A DNA stretch of 64,000 nucleotides, taken from positions 5,456,001-5,520,000 of the forward strand of contig NZ_JBNTQY010000001.1 of NCBI RefSeq assembly GCF_051209875.1, read 5' to 3'. The notes below the pieces were generated by a model. It made no database searches. It saw only the letters and a list, made by a program, of their open reading frames with translations, and was not told the origin of the DNA. The position numbers and the translations under genes are program-made. Of the stretch, positions 29,860 to 38,160 are shown piece by piece; position 1 is the first letter of the stretch, and each line of letters opens with the position of its first letter. This stretch comes from Emticicia sp051209875 (lineage in GTDB: Bacteria; Bacteroidota; Bacteroidia; Cytophagales; Spirosomataceae).

Positions 29860-30477
29860 TCAAAAAAACTTTAAATTAGCAAAATCTCCATTAGAACTAT
29901 CGCCCACCCATAGTCCAATTTTACCTGATTTTACATTTGGGTTGAGTGTTGGTACATCTAAACATGGTGTAGTAGCATTATTAACGAATACTTTTATTCG
30001 ACCATTGCGAACTTCTACTTTTGCATGAAACCAATCGGTGGCTTGCACATTAGCAGGCTGAATTTCTTTCTCAAACTCACCGTTTCGGGTTTCACGCAAC
30101 ATTTTCCAAGCATATTTTGGGTGAGAAATATACTGTACCGCATGTATGTGTCGCACAGGGTCAGTAGTTTGAAAATTGAACGGGCGAAAGTAAATGGCCT
30201 CATAAGTGCTATCGTTTTGCCCATGAAAAGCCACGCCAATAAAACTTCTTTGTAGTTCGTCTCTTCCTTTGGCATCAAACTCAATTGTTCCCTCCGCAAA
30301 TGTTTTACCATTTAACCACGCCAAGCCTTCTAATTTTGCTTCGCTAAATCGAATGATTGATTTCCCATTTTCACTCACTGTCGAAATGCTTCGATTGAAA
30401 ACTGTAAAGTCAGAAACCTGCGTTTGAGCCATTAATCGACTTGATAATAGCCATGTAATAATGATAGCTTTTTTCAT
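29860..30477 (-). CDS. Secreted DUF1080/LamG-like concanavalin-fold protein
   Basis: This 205-residue protein starts with a short signal peptide (MKKAIIITWLLSSRLMAQ). The rest is a predicted all-beta jelly roll: GTIEFDAKGRDELQRSFIGV, then AIYFRPFNF, and WFHAKVEVRNGRIKVFVNN before KSGKIGLWVGDSSNGDFANL. This pattern is that of DUF1080 (3-keto-disaccharide hydrolase-like) and LamG lectin domains. A role in sugar binding or hydrolysis is possible, but no catalytic residues can be named. It is 12 nt downstream of the DUF2911 gene and likely cotranscribed with it. Confidence 0.75.
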   Translation of the reverse strand: MKKAIIITWLLSSRLMAQTQVSDFTVFNRSISTVSENGKSIIRFSEAKLEGLAWLNGKTFAEGTIEFDAKGRDELQRSFIGVAFHGQNDSTYEAIYFRPFNFQTTDPVRHIHAVQYISHPKYAWKMLRETRNGEFEKEIQPANVQATDWFHAKVEVRNGRIKVFVNNATTPCLDVPTLNPNVKSGKIGLWVGDSSNGDFANLKFF

Positions 30478-30489
30478 AATTTGAGTAAT

Positions 30490-30993
30490 TTATTTTATTT
30501 TAAAACTGGCTGTTGCATTCTCCCAAGTCAATGAAACCACGCCTTTGTCAGATATTTCATAGGTCAATTTTTCTGTGAATGCTTTGGCTTTCTTTACGGG
30601 TACATTTACTCGCAATACATCTTCTTCTTGTTTGTAGCTGAACGCTCCCCATTTGATGGTTTTGTTGAAAATGATAGTCCACTCTTTTTCGTTTGGAATT
30701 ACAAAAAAAGCGTATTTCCCAGCAGCTAATTTTTTCCCTTCCACCGTTGCATCAGCCGATAATGTAAAAGCAGTTGTTTCATTGGCTCCCGCACGCCATA
30801 CTTTTCCATAAGGTTCGAGCTTACCCCAAATTTCACGACCTTTGACCGATGGCTGGCTGTAGTCGATTGTAATAGTTTTGCCGTTTATGGTAGCTGTTGC
30901 TTGAGCTGGTGGGCTTGGACGACTCGCTTTGTCTTGGGCAGAAAGATTAAACACCACAAATAATAAAGCAATAAAAAAAACAGTTCTTTTCAT
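30490..30993 (-). CDS. Secreted DUF2911 protein
   Basis: This 167-residue protein has a signal peptide (MKRTVFFIALLFVVFNLSAQ). The core carries the family hallmarks ITIDYSQPSVKGREIWGKL, YGKVWRAGANETTAFT and LAAGKYAFFVIPNEKEWTII. DUF2911 is widespread in secreted proteins of Bacteroidota and its function is not established. It is probably the first gene of a unit with the DUF1080-like gene. The divergent neighbour encodes a possible membrane regulator, so control of this pair by that protein is a testable idea. Confidence 0.85.
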   Translation of the reverse strand: MKRTVFFIALLFVVFNLSAQDKASRPSPPAQATATINGKTITIDYSQPSVKGREIWGKLEPYGKVWRAGANETTAFTLSADATVEGKKLAAGKYAFFVIPNEKEWTIIFNKTIKWGAFSYKQEEDVLRVNVPVKKAKAFTEKLTYEISDKGVVSLTWENATASFKIK

Positions 30994-31112
30994 TTTAGTA
31001 TATAATTTTGGTTTGTAAATATTTTGAACAAGCCAAAGTTGCGAAATTTATCAAAACTAAGCTTTTTCAAACCTTATTCAAGTTTGTTCAAATCATAACA
31101 TACTGATTTTCA

Positions 31113-32348
31113 ATGACTGACGAGCGTATCTACATAGAACAATGCAAAGAATTGATTGAGTCTCAATTGTCTTGGGGCAAAAGTGCCACATGGCAAAATC
31201 AAGATTTTGAGGAATTGAGCGAACGAATTTTCGAGAAAACGAAAGTCTCACTTAGCAGCAGTACACTCAAACGAATTTGGGGAAAAGTAAAATACGATAG
31301 CTCGCCCAATTTGGCTACGCTCAATGCTTTGGCTCAGTTTGTGGGTTATGAAAGTTGGAGAGAATTTAGAAACAACGGAGGCGAAAAAAAGAAAGGTTTC
31401 GACGACGAAATTATTATCAAAATCAAACCTAAAAGTATTTTTAAAAAATTTCAATGGTCGTTTTTAATTGTTTTTTGTTTGGGCCTAATAGGTATTTTAT
31501 GGGCATTTCAAAGACAAGAAAAAAAACTCGAATTCAGCAATATTCATTTCACAAGTAAGTCCGTAACATTGGGTGTACCCAATACCGTTATTTTTGAATA
31601 CAATGCTGTCAATTCTAATGCCGACTCGGTATTTATTCAACAAAGTTGGGACCCAAAACGCCGTTATAAAGTTGATAAAAACCTCCACGAATATACCAGC
31701 ACCTATTACACACCAGGATATTTTAGAGCTAAATTGATTTTGAATGATTCGATTGTAAAAGACCATGATTTATTCATAGAATCAGATGGGTGGTTAGGTA
31801 CGCTCGAAACAGAAAAAATACCAATTTATTTCCATAAAAATCAGATTCAAAAAGGCAATGTTGTTGGTATCAGTGAGGCAGATTTACGCAGTCAAAATAT
31901 AGATTTACAAACCGAAAATATTTGGACAGATTTACATAATATTTCTACAAAAAATGTGGTCAATAGCAATGCTTTTGTGATGGAAACTGAACTGCGAAAT
32001 ACTTTTTCGAGAAGTAGTGGGGTTTGTAAGCAAAGTCGAATTTTATTGTTAGGTTCGGAGGGAATCATTGCCATTCCATTGAGTATTAAGGGTTGTGTGG
32101 GAGAATTAAAAATGACAATTGCTGATGAAGAAATCAATGGTAAAACACATAATTTATCAGCTTTTGGAGTAGATTACAGCACTTGGGTAAAAGTAAAATG
32201 CGTAGCCAAAAATCAGAAGATACAGATTTACATCAATGATGTACTTGCATACCAGAGTGATTATACAAAAAACATAGGCAAAATTGTAGGTACTCGTATA
32301 CGCTTTATGGGTACTGGTGAAGTGAAACGTTTTGAATTAAAGCTATAA
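31113..32348 (+). CDS. Possible membrane-anchored regulator: helical DNA-binding-like N-terminus and LamG-like C-terminus
   Basis: This protein has 411 residues and I do not recognise the full architecture. Residues 1-90 are helical. The segment KTKVSLSSSTLKRIWGKVKY then LATLNALAQFVGYESWREF resembles an XRE-type helix-turn-helix. One membrane helix lies at about residues 112-130 (FQWSFLIVFCLGLIGILWAF). The next 280 residues are beta-rich; the last part (SRILLLGSEGIIAIPLSIKG, WVKVKCVAKNQKIQIYINDV) looks like a LamG/DUF1080-type jelly roll. This predicts a cytoplasmic head and a periplasmic ligand-binding tail. It is divergent from the DUF2911 and DUF1080-like genes. DNA binding is inferred only. 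Confidence 0.65.
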   Translation: MTDERIYIEQCKELIESQLSWGKSATWQNQDFEELSERIFEKTKVSLSSSTLKRIWGKVKYDSSPNLATLNALAQFVGYESWREFRNNGGEKKKGFDDEIIIKIKPKSIFKKFQWSFLIVFCLGLIGILWAFQRQEKKLEFSNIHFTSKSVTLGVPNTVIFEYNAVNSNADSVFIQQSWDPKRRYKVDKNLHEYTSTYYTPGYFRAKLILNDSIVKDHDLFIESDGWLGTLETEKIPIYFHKNQIQKGNVVGISEADLRSQNIDLQTENIWTDLHNISTKNVVNSNAFVMETELRNTFSRSSGVCKQSRILLLGSEGIIAIPLSIKGCVGELKMTIADEEINGKTHNLSAFGVDYSTWVKVKCVAKNQKIQIYINDVLAYQSDYTKNIGKIVGTRIRFMGTGEVKRFELKL

Positions 32349-32373
32349 AAAAAGAGGCCATAAGCCTCTTTCA
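32347..32373. terminator. Bidirectional terminator
   Basis: AAAGAGGC (32351-32358) pairs with GCCTCTTT (32364-32371) around a 5-nt loop, with an A run before it. It lies between two converging genes. Confidence 0.75.
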
Positions 32374-32390
32374 GTCTTAAATATCTTTGT

Positions 32391-33602
32391 TTATTCATCC
32401 AAAATACTCTCTTCCATTGTAGAGCTACGGTTGCCTCCGTGCATGATTTCGATGAGACTTTTTACATTATAAACTGAGCGATTGTAGCGATTATTGACTA
32501 AAATAATAACAAAATCTTCTCGTGGGTCGAAAAACATGATGGTATTATAACCTTTCCACCAGCCTGTATGATAGACGTATTCAGTCTGTTGTTTTGAATC
32601 GACCCAAAGACGAAAACCATAACCATAATTTCGTAGTCCAGGAAACTCAAAGCTACGTGGTGTAATCATTTCTCGAAAAGATTCTTTATTAATAATGGTA
32701 TTGTTTTTCAAAGCTTTATACCAATTAAACAAATCTCCCACAGTTGAGTAAACCCCTTTATCTCCTGTAATATCATCATAATAATCTTTCGGTAAACGTT
32801 GCCCAAACTGGTAGCCAAAAGTTCGATTGATATTAATTGAGTCATTCTTGGTAGTCACAATAAATGAGTTTTTCATACCTGCTGGTTTGAAAAGGTTCTC
32901 TCTCATATATTCATCGAAAGGTTTGCCTGAAACCTTTTCTACAAGTGCTGCCAAAATAGCAAAGTTTGTATTATTATAGCCAAAATAATGGTCTGGCTGA
33001 TTAAACATTTTAGGCGTTGGCTGTGTAGTAGCAAACCATTCCATCATTTGCTGATTGGTTGGATAAACTTTATTTTCTCGAACAACCTTATCGAAAGTAT
33101 ATTGATAGAATGGCAAACCCGAACGATGACAAAGCAAACTTCGAATCGTAATGCCATCATAAGGAAAATTTGTAAAATAGTCTTTTACGGTATTGTCTAA
33201 GCCTATTTTACCTTGCTCAGCAAGCTTCATTATGGCAACTGCCGTAAATGTTTTTGAAAGAGAAGCTAATTGAAATTTTGATTGGAGATTGTTTCTGATG
33301 GTATCTTTAAAATCAGCAAAACCATAGCTTTTTTGGTAAATAATTACTCCTTTTTGGGCAATTAGTACATTACCATTAAATCCTTCTGTGATTTTTTTCT
33401 GAATAACCTGCTCAATTAGAGCTGCTTTTTGGTCAGCATTTATTTCTTTTCTGATGCGTGCTTCTTCTTTCTTTAAAGCAACACTATCAACCTCAGTAAT
33501 ACCCGAAGAAGACGTTTTTTTACAAGAAAAAGTAAGTAAACAACAGAAGAAAAGTAAAATATAGCAAAAACTATGTAGGGAAAAGTAATTTCTTAATTTC
33601 AT
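32391..33602 (-). CDS. Lipoprotein serine hydrolase (class C beta-lactamase/PBP4* fold)
   Basis: This 403-residue protein has a lipoprotein signal with lipobox LTFSC (C27). The active-site motifs of the beta-lactamase-related family are all visible: S114-L-S-K117, Y209-N-N and H345-T-G. GYNTIMFFDP and VIILVNNRYN are the usual closing strands. Such proteins may be D,D-peptidases, esterases or amidases; resistance to beta-lactams is not implied. It is on the same strand as and downstream of mreBCD, but a 45-nt palindrome in the 117-nt gap probably separates the transcripts. Confidence 0.85.
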   Translation of the reverse strand: MKLRNYFSLHSFCYILLFFCCLLTFSCKKTSSSGITEVDSVALKKEEARIRKEINADQKAALIEQVIQKKITEGFNGNVLIAQKGVIIYQKSYGFADFKDTIRNNLQSKFQLASLSKTFTAVAIMKLAEQGKIGLDNTVKDYFTNFPYDGITIRSLLCHRSGLPFYQYTFDKVVRENKVYPTNQQMMEWFATTQPTPKMFNQPDHYFGYNNTNFAILAALVEKVSGKPFDEYMRENLFKPAGMKNSFIVTTKNDSININRTFGYQFGQRLPKDYYDDITGDKGVYSTVGDLFNWYKALKNNTIINKESFREMITPRSFEFPGLRNYGYGFRLWVDSKQQTEYVYHTGWWKGYNTIMFFDPREDFVIILVNNRYNRSVYNVKSLIEIMHGGNRSSTMEESILDE

Positions 33603-33618
33603 AATAATATCATCTCAC

Positions 33619-33663
33619 AATACTCGTCGCTACGAATACTTCATATCCGTAGCGACGAGTATT
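33619..33663 (-). repeat. 16-bp perfect palindrome, REP-like or terminator of mreBCD
   Basis: AATACTCGTCGCTACG (33619-33634) and its exact complement CGTAGCGACGAGTATT (33648-33663) flank a 13-nt loop. The stem is much richer in GC than its surroundings, and no clear T run follows on the minus strand. It is followed by ATTCTTAATTCTTAA-type word repeats up to about 33700. Confidence 0.7.
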
Positions 33664-33719
33664 CTTAATTCTTAACGCTCAATTCTAAATTACCATTCGC
33701 CATTGCGATATTTAAACAT

Positions 33720-34226
33720 TTAATTTCCTCTCAAATATTGTAAAATTATAATCATAAACGTGGTAAACACAACGCTACAAATAATTTTCAATATGGTAAT
33801 AAGAAAAAATTGAAAACCGCCAGCTTCTACAAAAAATAGGGTTGAATGATGTATCAATGTAAGTACTGCCACATAACGCACAAATCTTTCAGCTCCCATA
33901 TCTTTGAGAGTAATAACGATTTCATTTTCGACTCCTTTGGTTGGAAACAAAAACTTGATGATATAACCTCTCAAATAACCAATCAGCACACTAGCCGAGG
34001 CGTGAATTCCAGCAGTATTATAAAAAATATCTACTAAAAGTCCAATCAAGAAACTTATTAAAATCACCCAAATAGGAGCAATTTCGTCGGGCAATAATAA
34101 AATACAGGCAATATACACAAAACAAAACGCCACATCGAAAAATACAAAATTGCGAATAACCACAATTTGCAAAATCAAATAAATGACGAAAGTCAGCACT
34201 AATCTTATGACAGTTTGAGAATTCAT
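33720..34226 (-). CDS. mreD: Rod shape-determining protein MreD
   Basis: This 168-residue inner-membrane protein has about five hydrophobic helices. It starts MNSQTVIRLVLTFVIYLILQ and includes the motif FLIGLLVDIFYNTAGIHASA, the conserved GxxxDxxxxxxxG region of MreD. It belongs to the elongasome, linking MreB filaments to cell-wall synthesis. Its ATG overlaps the mreC TGA by 4 nt (ATGA), so translation is probably coupled. PBP2 (mrdA) and RodA, which usually follow in Bacteroidota, are absent. Confidence 0.88.
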   Translation of the reverse strand: MNSQTVIRLVLTFVIYLILQIVVIRNFVFFDVAFCFVYIACILLLPDEIAPIWVILISFLIGLLVDIFYNTAGIHASASVLIGYLRGYIIKFLFPTKGVENEIVITLKDMGAERFVRYVAVLTLIHHSTLFFVEAGGFQFFLITILKIICSVVFTTFMIIILQYLRGN

Positions 34227-35083
34227 TTTTTAATTTCGGTGGTTGCTTGCTCTATTAATTCTTGTTCTTTTTTGAGCTTATTGTTTACAATATACACATA
34301 AGACAAATTTTGAAAATCGGTTGCTAATTCAACCTCAATATCAAAAAAAGCTTGGTCTTGTTTGGCACTTAGTTTACGAATTTTGCCCAGCATTGTTCCC
34401 GATGGAAAAATAACATTTTGCTCGGAAGTAATAACTGAATCGCCTTTTTTGATTGGTTTAAAACGGTCAATGGTAGTTAAATCAATTACGCGTGGATTCA
34501 GTCCACCCCATTTAGCAATTCCTAATGCTTTATCGTTTTTGGTACGAAGTATTTGGTTTTTAACCTCCGTAGAAACATTGAAATTGGCATGTAAGATTGA
34601 ATACACACGAGAAAAATGTTCCGAACATTGCATCACTTGCCCAACAACACCTTGTGGACAAATAACACCCATACCAGGTTCAATACCATCCAATGTTCCT
34701 TTGTCAAGTGTTAAATAGTTATTTGTCAGGTTCACTGTATTATTGACAACTTTCGCAACTTTGAACTCAAATCGTTTAGCAAACGCCGAGTCAACTTTAT
34801 AATAATCTCCTTCACGCCCTTTAAACTGCTGCATTGATACAACAATTTTCTTTAATTGAGCATTTTCAGCTATCAATTGATCATTTACACTCCCTAAATT
34901 CATGTAATTTTTTACATAATTTGAACTTTCAAGTGTTTTGGCAGCGTAATAATTGGAAGTATTAAAAAAAGACACATCCCAGTAAAGGTTGTTTTTTACA
35001 ATCAACCAAAAACTGACAAGTTCTAAGATAACAAACAAAAGAAAATTTCGTATGCGAAATATAAGTCGGAAGAGTTGCGACAT
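34223..35083 (-). CDS. mreC: Rod shape-determining protein MreC
   Basis: This 286-residue protein has one N-terminal membrane helix (FLLFVILELVSFWLIV). A coiled-coil segment (YMNLGSVNDQLIAENAQLKK) follows, then the periplasmic two-barrel domain of MreC: DKGTLDGIEPGMGVICPQGV, then VVGQVMQCSEHFSRVYSILH and IKKGDSVITSEQNVIFPSGT. It links MreB to the cell-wall synthases. Upstream, a 121-nt gap with ATTATGAATT repeats separates it from mreB; downstream it overlaps mreD by 4 nt. Confidence 0.92.
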   Translation of the reverse strand: MSQLFRLIFRIRNFLLFVILELVSFWLIVKNNLYWDVSFFNTSNYYAAKTLESSNYVKNYMNLGSVNDQLIAENAQLKKIVVSMQQFKGREGDYYKVDSAFAKRFEFKVAKVVNNTVNLTNNYLTLDKGTLDGIEPGMGVICPQGVVGQVMQCSEHFSRVYSILHANFNVSTEVKNQILRTKNDKALGIAKWGGLNPRVIDLTTIDRFKPIKKGDSVITSEQNVIFPSGTMLGKIRKLSAKQDQAFFDIEVELATDFQNLSYVYIVNNKLKKEQELIEQATTEIKK

Positions 35084-35093
35084 TTTTAAAGGA

Positions 35094-35196
35094 ATTATGA
35101 ATTATGAATTATAAATTATGAATTATGAAATTAAATGTATCCTCCTAATGGCATTAGGAATGCTACTCTCATAATTCATAATTCATAACTCATATC
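35094..35196. repeat. ATTATGAATT word repeats forming a large dyad between mreC and mreB
   Basis: Direct copies of AATTATGA on the left (about 35092-35129) are complementary to TCATAATTCATAATTCAT copies on the right (about 35169-35190). A small hairpin, TCCTAAT-GGC-ATTAGGA (35143-35159), lies in the middle. The full unit could fold into one long stem that may weaken readthrough from mreB into mreC. Confidence 0.6.
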
Positions 35197-35204
35197 TCAA
35201 AAAA

Positions 35205-36236
35205 TTATTGAACAATAACTGCTCTATACTTTTCGATATTTTTCAAAATCTCACCAGTTCCACGAACAACGGCACGAAGCGGATCGTCAGCAACGTGAAT
35301 TGGCAATTTTGTTTTAATAGCCAAGCGTTTGTCTAAGCCATGAAGTAATGCTCCTCCACCTGTCAAATAAATACCATTTTCATAAATATCAGCCGAAAGC
35401 TCTGGTGGCGACATTTCTAAGGCACGCATGATCGCTTCTTCAATTTTTGAAATTGATTTGTCAAGAGCATAAGCAATTTCACTATAAGTAACTTTAATTT
35501 CTTTCGGAATACCAGTCATTAAGTCACGACCACGGATTTCAATATCAGCAGGAGGATTATCCAAATCTGGTAATGCAGCACCCACTTGAATTTTGATAAA
35601 TTCGGCCGAACGCTCACCAATAAGCAAGTTATGCTCACGACGCATATAATCAACAATATCTCTCGTAAACAAGTCACCTGCGATACGAACCGACGCCTCA
35701 CAAACAATACCCGAAAGGGCAATCACAGCAATCTCAGTAGTACCACCACCAATATCGGCAATCATTGAACCATTAGGCTGCTCAATGTCAATACCAATTC
35801 CAATCGCTGCAGCAATAGGCTCATGTACCATATACACTTCTTTTGCACCAGCATGTTCGGCTGAATCTTTTACCGCACGTTTCTCAACCTCAGTGATACC
35901 AGATGGAATACAAATGACCATTCGGTGTGAAGGAGAAAAAAACCAACTACGACCCGTCTCAATCATCTTAATCATGCCACGAATCATCAATTCAGCAGCA
36001 GTAAAGTCAGCAATTACACCATCTTTGAGTGGACGAATAGTCTTTATATTTTCGTTAGTTTTCTCGTGCATTTGCATTGCTTTGTGTCCTATCGCTAACA
36101 CTTTTCCGGTAATCTTATCCAAAGCAATAATAGAGGGTTCATCTACAACTATTTGGTCTTTGTAGATAATGAGGGTATTTGCAGTACCCAAGTCAATCGC
36201 GATGTCACTCGTGAGGAAATTAAACAGTCCAGCCAT
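35205..36236 (-). CDS. mreB: Rod shape-determining protein MreB
   Basis: This 343-residue bacterial actin polymerises under the membrane and directs lateral wall synthesis. The phosphate-1 loop is SDIAIDLGTANTLIY at the N-terminus. Phosphate-2 is IADIGGGTTEIAVIAL, and the adenosine motif is NGIYLTGGGALLHGLD. MVHEPIAAAIGIGIDI is also canonical. It is the first gene of mreBCD, with a putative promoter 37 nt upstream. Confidence 0.96.
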   Translation of the reverse strand: MAGLFNFLTSDIAIDLGTANTLIIYKDQIVVDEPSIIALDKITGKVLAIGHKAMQMHEKTNENIKTIRPLKDGVIADFTAAELMIRGMIKMIETGRSWFFSPSHRMVICIPSGITEVEKRAVKDSAEHAGAKEVYMVHEPIAAAIGIGIDIEQPNGSMIADIGGGTTEIAVIALSGIVCEASVRIAGDLFTRDIVDYMRREHNLLIGERSAEFIKIQVGAALPDLDNPPADIEIRGRDLMTGIPKEIKVTYSEIAYALDKSISKIEEAIMRALEMSPPELSADIYENGIYLTGGGALLHGLDKRLAIKTKLPIHVADDPLRAVVRGTGEILKNIEKYRAVIVQ

Positions 36237-36272
36237 TTTGAGCTTTATGGGTTAAAAAAATTGATTTGCCCG

Positions 36273-36280
36273 CAAATTTA
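36273..36280 (-). promoter_or_regulatory. Putative -7 promoter element of mreBCD
   Basis: The minus-strand reading is TAAATTTG, an exact TAnnTTTG match 37 nt before the mreB ATG. Confidence 0.45.
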
Positions 36281-36382
36281 CAACTATTATTTGCAAAATA
36301 TTCCTAAAAACTTGAAAAAGTATTGAAAAAGAAAAAAGTATTTAACTTTTATACCTTTACATATCAGTTCCACTTATAATAG

Positions 36383-36411
36383 TTGAGAGTAGTAAAAAAC
36401 TATTATCTTTG
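36383..36411 (+). promoter_or_regulatory. Putative promoter of the GH3-family gene
   Basis: TTG (36383-36385) and TATCTTTG (36404-36411) are separated by 18 nt, close to the Bacteroidota -33/-7 spacing. It lies 80 nt before the ATG at 36492. Confidence 0.55.
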
Positions 36412-36491
36412 CCAAATATCTTCCTGTATGCTATTTATTTTAGGCTTTTTATGAATATTTCTAAGGCCTCAATTATAATTATTTATTGAAA

Positions 36492-37973
36492 ATGGGAATT
36501 CGTTCTATCCTTAGTAAACCATTAGCAGCATACGTTGTTGCAAAACAAAAAAAGTGGATTAGTCGCTCAGCAGAGGTACAAACCAAATGGCAACAACAAC
36601 TTGTTAATCAAGCTGTTAATACAGCTTTTGGCAAAGACCATTATTTCAAAGATATTCATAATTATGATGATTTCAAACAGGCAATCCCTGTGCGTGATTA
36701 TGAGGATTTAAAACCTTATATTAATCAAATTTTAGAGGGAAAGGAAAATGTTCTTTGGCAAGGAAAACCACTATATTTTGCTAAAACTTCGGGCACCACT
36801 TCGGGGACAAAATATATCCCCATCTCAAAAGATTCAATTCATAACCATATTGATTCTGCCAGAAATGCTCTGCTTAATTATATAAACGAAACAGGTAAGG
36901 CAAAATTTTTAGATAACAAACTTATTTTTCTTTCGGGAAGTCCTGAGATGCACGAAAATGCAGGAATTAAAACTGGACGACTTTCTGGAATTTCTACCCA
37001 CCATGTGCCTGCCTACTTGCAAGCCAATCGTTTGCCTTCTTACGAAACCAATTGTATAGAAGATTGGGAAACAAAATTAGAGAAAATCATTGACGAAACG
37101 ATTGACCAACCGATGAGTTTGATTTCGGGAATCCCACCGTGGGTACAAATGTATTTTGATAGAATTCAAGCACGTACAGGCAAAAAGATAAAAGATGTTT
37201 TCCCAACTTTCGATTTGTTTGTATATGGTGGTGTAAATTTTGAACCTTACCGAGCAAAATTGCTTGATTCAATTGGTAAAAAAATTGACTCCATTGAATT
37301 CTTTCCTGCATCCGAAGGTTTTTTTGCCTACCAAGATTCGCAAAACCATGAAGGGATGTTGCTCTTATTAGATACAGGTATTTTCTATGAATTTATTCCT
37401 GCCGAAGAGTTTTTTAATGAAAAACCTACACGTTTAAGCATTGAGCAAGTAGAAATAGGCAAAAATTATGCTCTTATCATTAATAATAACGCCGGACTTT
37501 GGGGCTACTCGATTGGGGATACAGTAAAATTTGTTTCGCTAAATCCTTATAGAGTGATTGTTTCTGGTAGAATCAAACATTTTATTTCAGCCTTTGGCGA
37601 ACACGTCATTGGAGAAGAAGTAGAAAAAGCCATGAAGTTTGCCTGCCAACGACACCCAGAAGTAGAAATTGTAGAGTTTACTGTCGCTCCGATGGTTGCA
37701 CCAAATGAAGGTTTACCTTACCACGAATGGCTCATCGAGTTTGCCGTTCCACCACGTGACATGCAACAGTTCACCAATGATTTAGACAACAAAATGACGG
37801 AGTTGAATGTTTATTATGATGATTTGATTGCTGGAAGTATTCTGAAAAAATTGGTCATCACCCCACTCAAAAAAAATGCTTTCATCGACTATATGCGTTC
37901 AGAAGGTAAATTGGGCGGTCAGAATAAAGTTCCTCGCTTGTCAAATGACAGAAAAATTGCCAATAAACTTTAA
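36492..37973 (+). CDS. GH3-family (auxin-responsive promoter type) acyl-adenylating protein
   Basis: This protein has 493 residues from the ATG at 36492 (MGIRSILSKPLAAYVVAKQK); a TTG two codons earlier is ignored. The ATP-binding P-loop is FAKTSGTTSGTKYIPIS. FDLFVYGGVNFEPYRAKL, EFFPASEGFFAYQD and LWGYSIGDTVKFVSLNPYRV are GH3 motifs. The C-terminal lobe begins at HFISAFGEHVIGEEV. Plant members join amino acids to jasmonate or auxin. Bacteroidota homologues are common, but their acyl substrate and acceptor are not established. A single gene, separated from sppA by a repeat-bearing gap. Confidence 0.88.
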   Translation: MGIRSILSKPLAAYVVAKQKKWISRSAEVQTKWQQQLVNQAVNTAFGKDHYFKDIHNYDDFKQAIPVRDYEDLKPYINQILEGKENVLWQGKPLYFAKTSGTTSGTKYIPISKDSIHNHIDSARNALLNYINETGKAKFLDNKLIFLSGSPEMHENAGIKTGRLSGISTHHVPAYLQANRLPSYETNCIEDWETKLEKIIDETIDQPMSLISGIPPWVQMYFDRIQARTGKKIKDVFPTFDLFVYGGVNFEPYRAKLLDSIGKKIDSIEFFPASEGFFAYQDSQNHEGMLLLLDTGIFYEFIPAEEFFNEKPTRLSIEQVEIGKNYALIINNNAGLWGYSIGDTVKFVSLNPYRVIVSGRIKHFISAFGEHVIGEEVEKAMKFACQRHPEVEIVEFTVAPMVAPNEGLPYHEWLIEFAVPPRDMQQFTNDLDNKMTELNVYYDDLIAGSILKKLVITPLKKNAFIDYMRSEGKLGGQNKVPRLSNDRKIANKL

Positions 37974-37989
37974 AGAATGTTGGGCTTAA

Positions 37990-38072
37990 AGTGCTGAATT
38001 ATGAGTTACAATTAAGATTGCCACCCCCTAAACTCAACATTCAGCACTCAGAACTCAGAACTCATAACTTAT
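37990..38072. repeat. Dyad and word repeats (AACTCAGAACTCAT) between GH3 gene and sppA
   Basis: AGTGCTGAA (37990-37998) pairs with TTCAGCACT (38040-38048), with ATGAGTT and AACTCA inside. Copies of AGAACTCAGAACTCATAACT follow. It resembles the repeats at 35094-35196. Confidence 0.55.
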
Positions 38073-38118
38073 ATCCCCCTTTTATCAAACTCTTTAAAAA
38101 AATTACTGTATCTACATA

Positions 38119-38126
38119 TATTTTTG
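38119..38126 (+). promoter_or_regulatory. Putative -7 promoter element of sppA
   Basis: TATTTTTG matches TAnnTTTG exactly, 34 nt before the ATG at 38161. Confidence 0.4.
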
Positions 38127-38160
38127 TAGTCATAAAGAAAACTAAACTTATAACCGTATT

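Noticed and set aside
32391..33602. A beta-lactamase giving antibiotic resistance.
   Set aside because: The motifs fit the whole serine-hydrolase/PBP group; the lipoprotein form and context do not point to a resistance gene.
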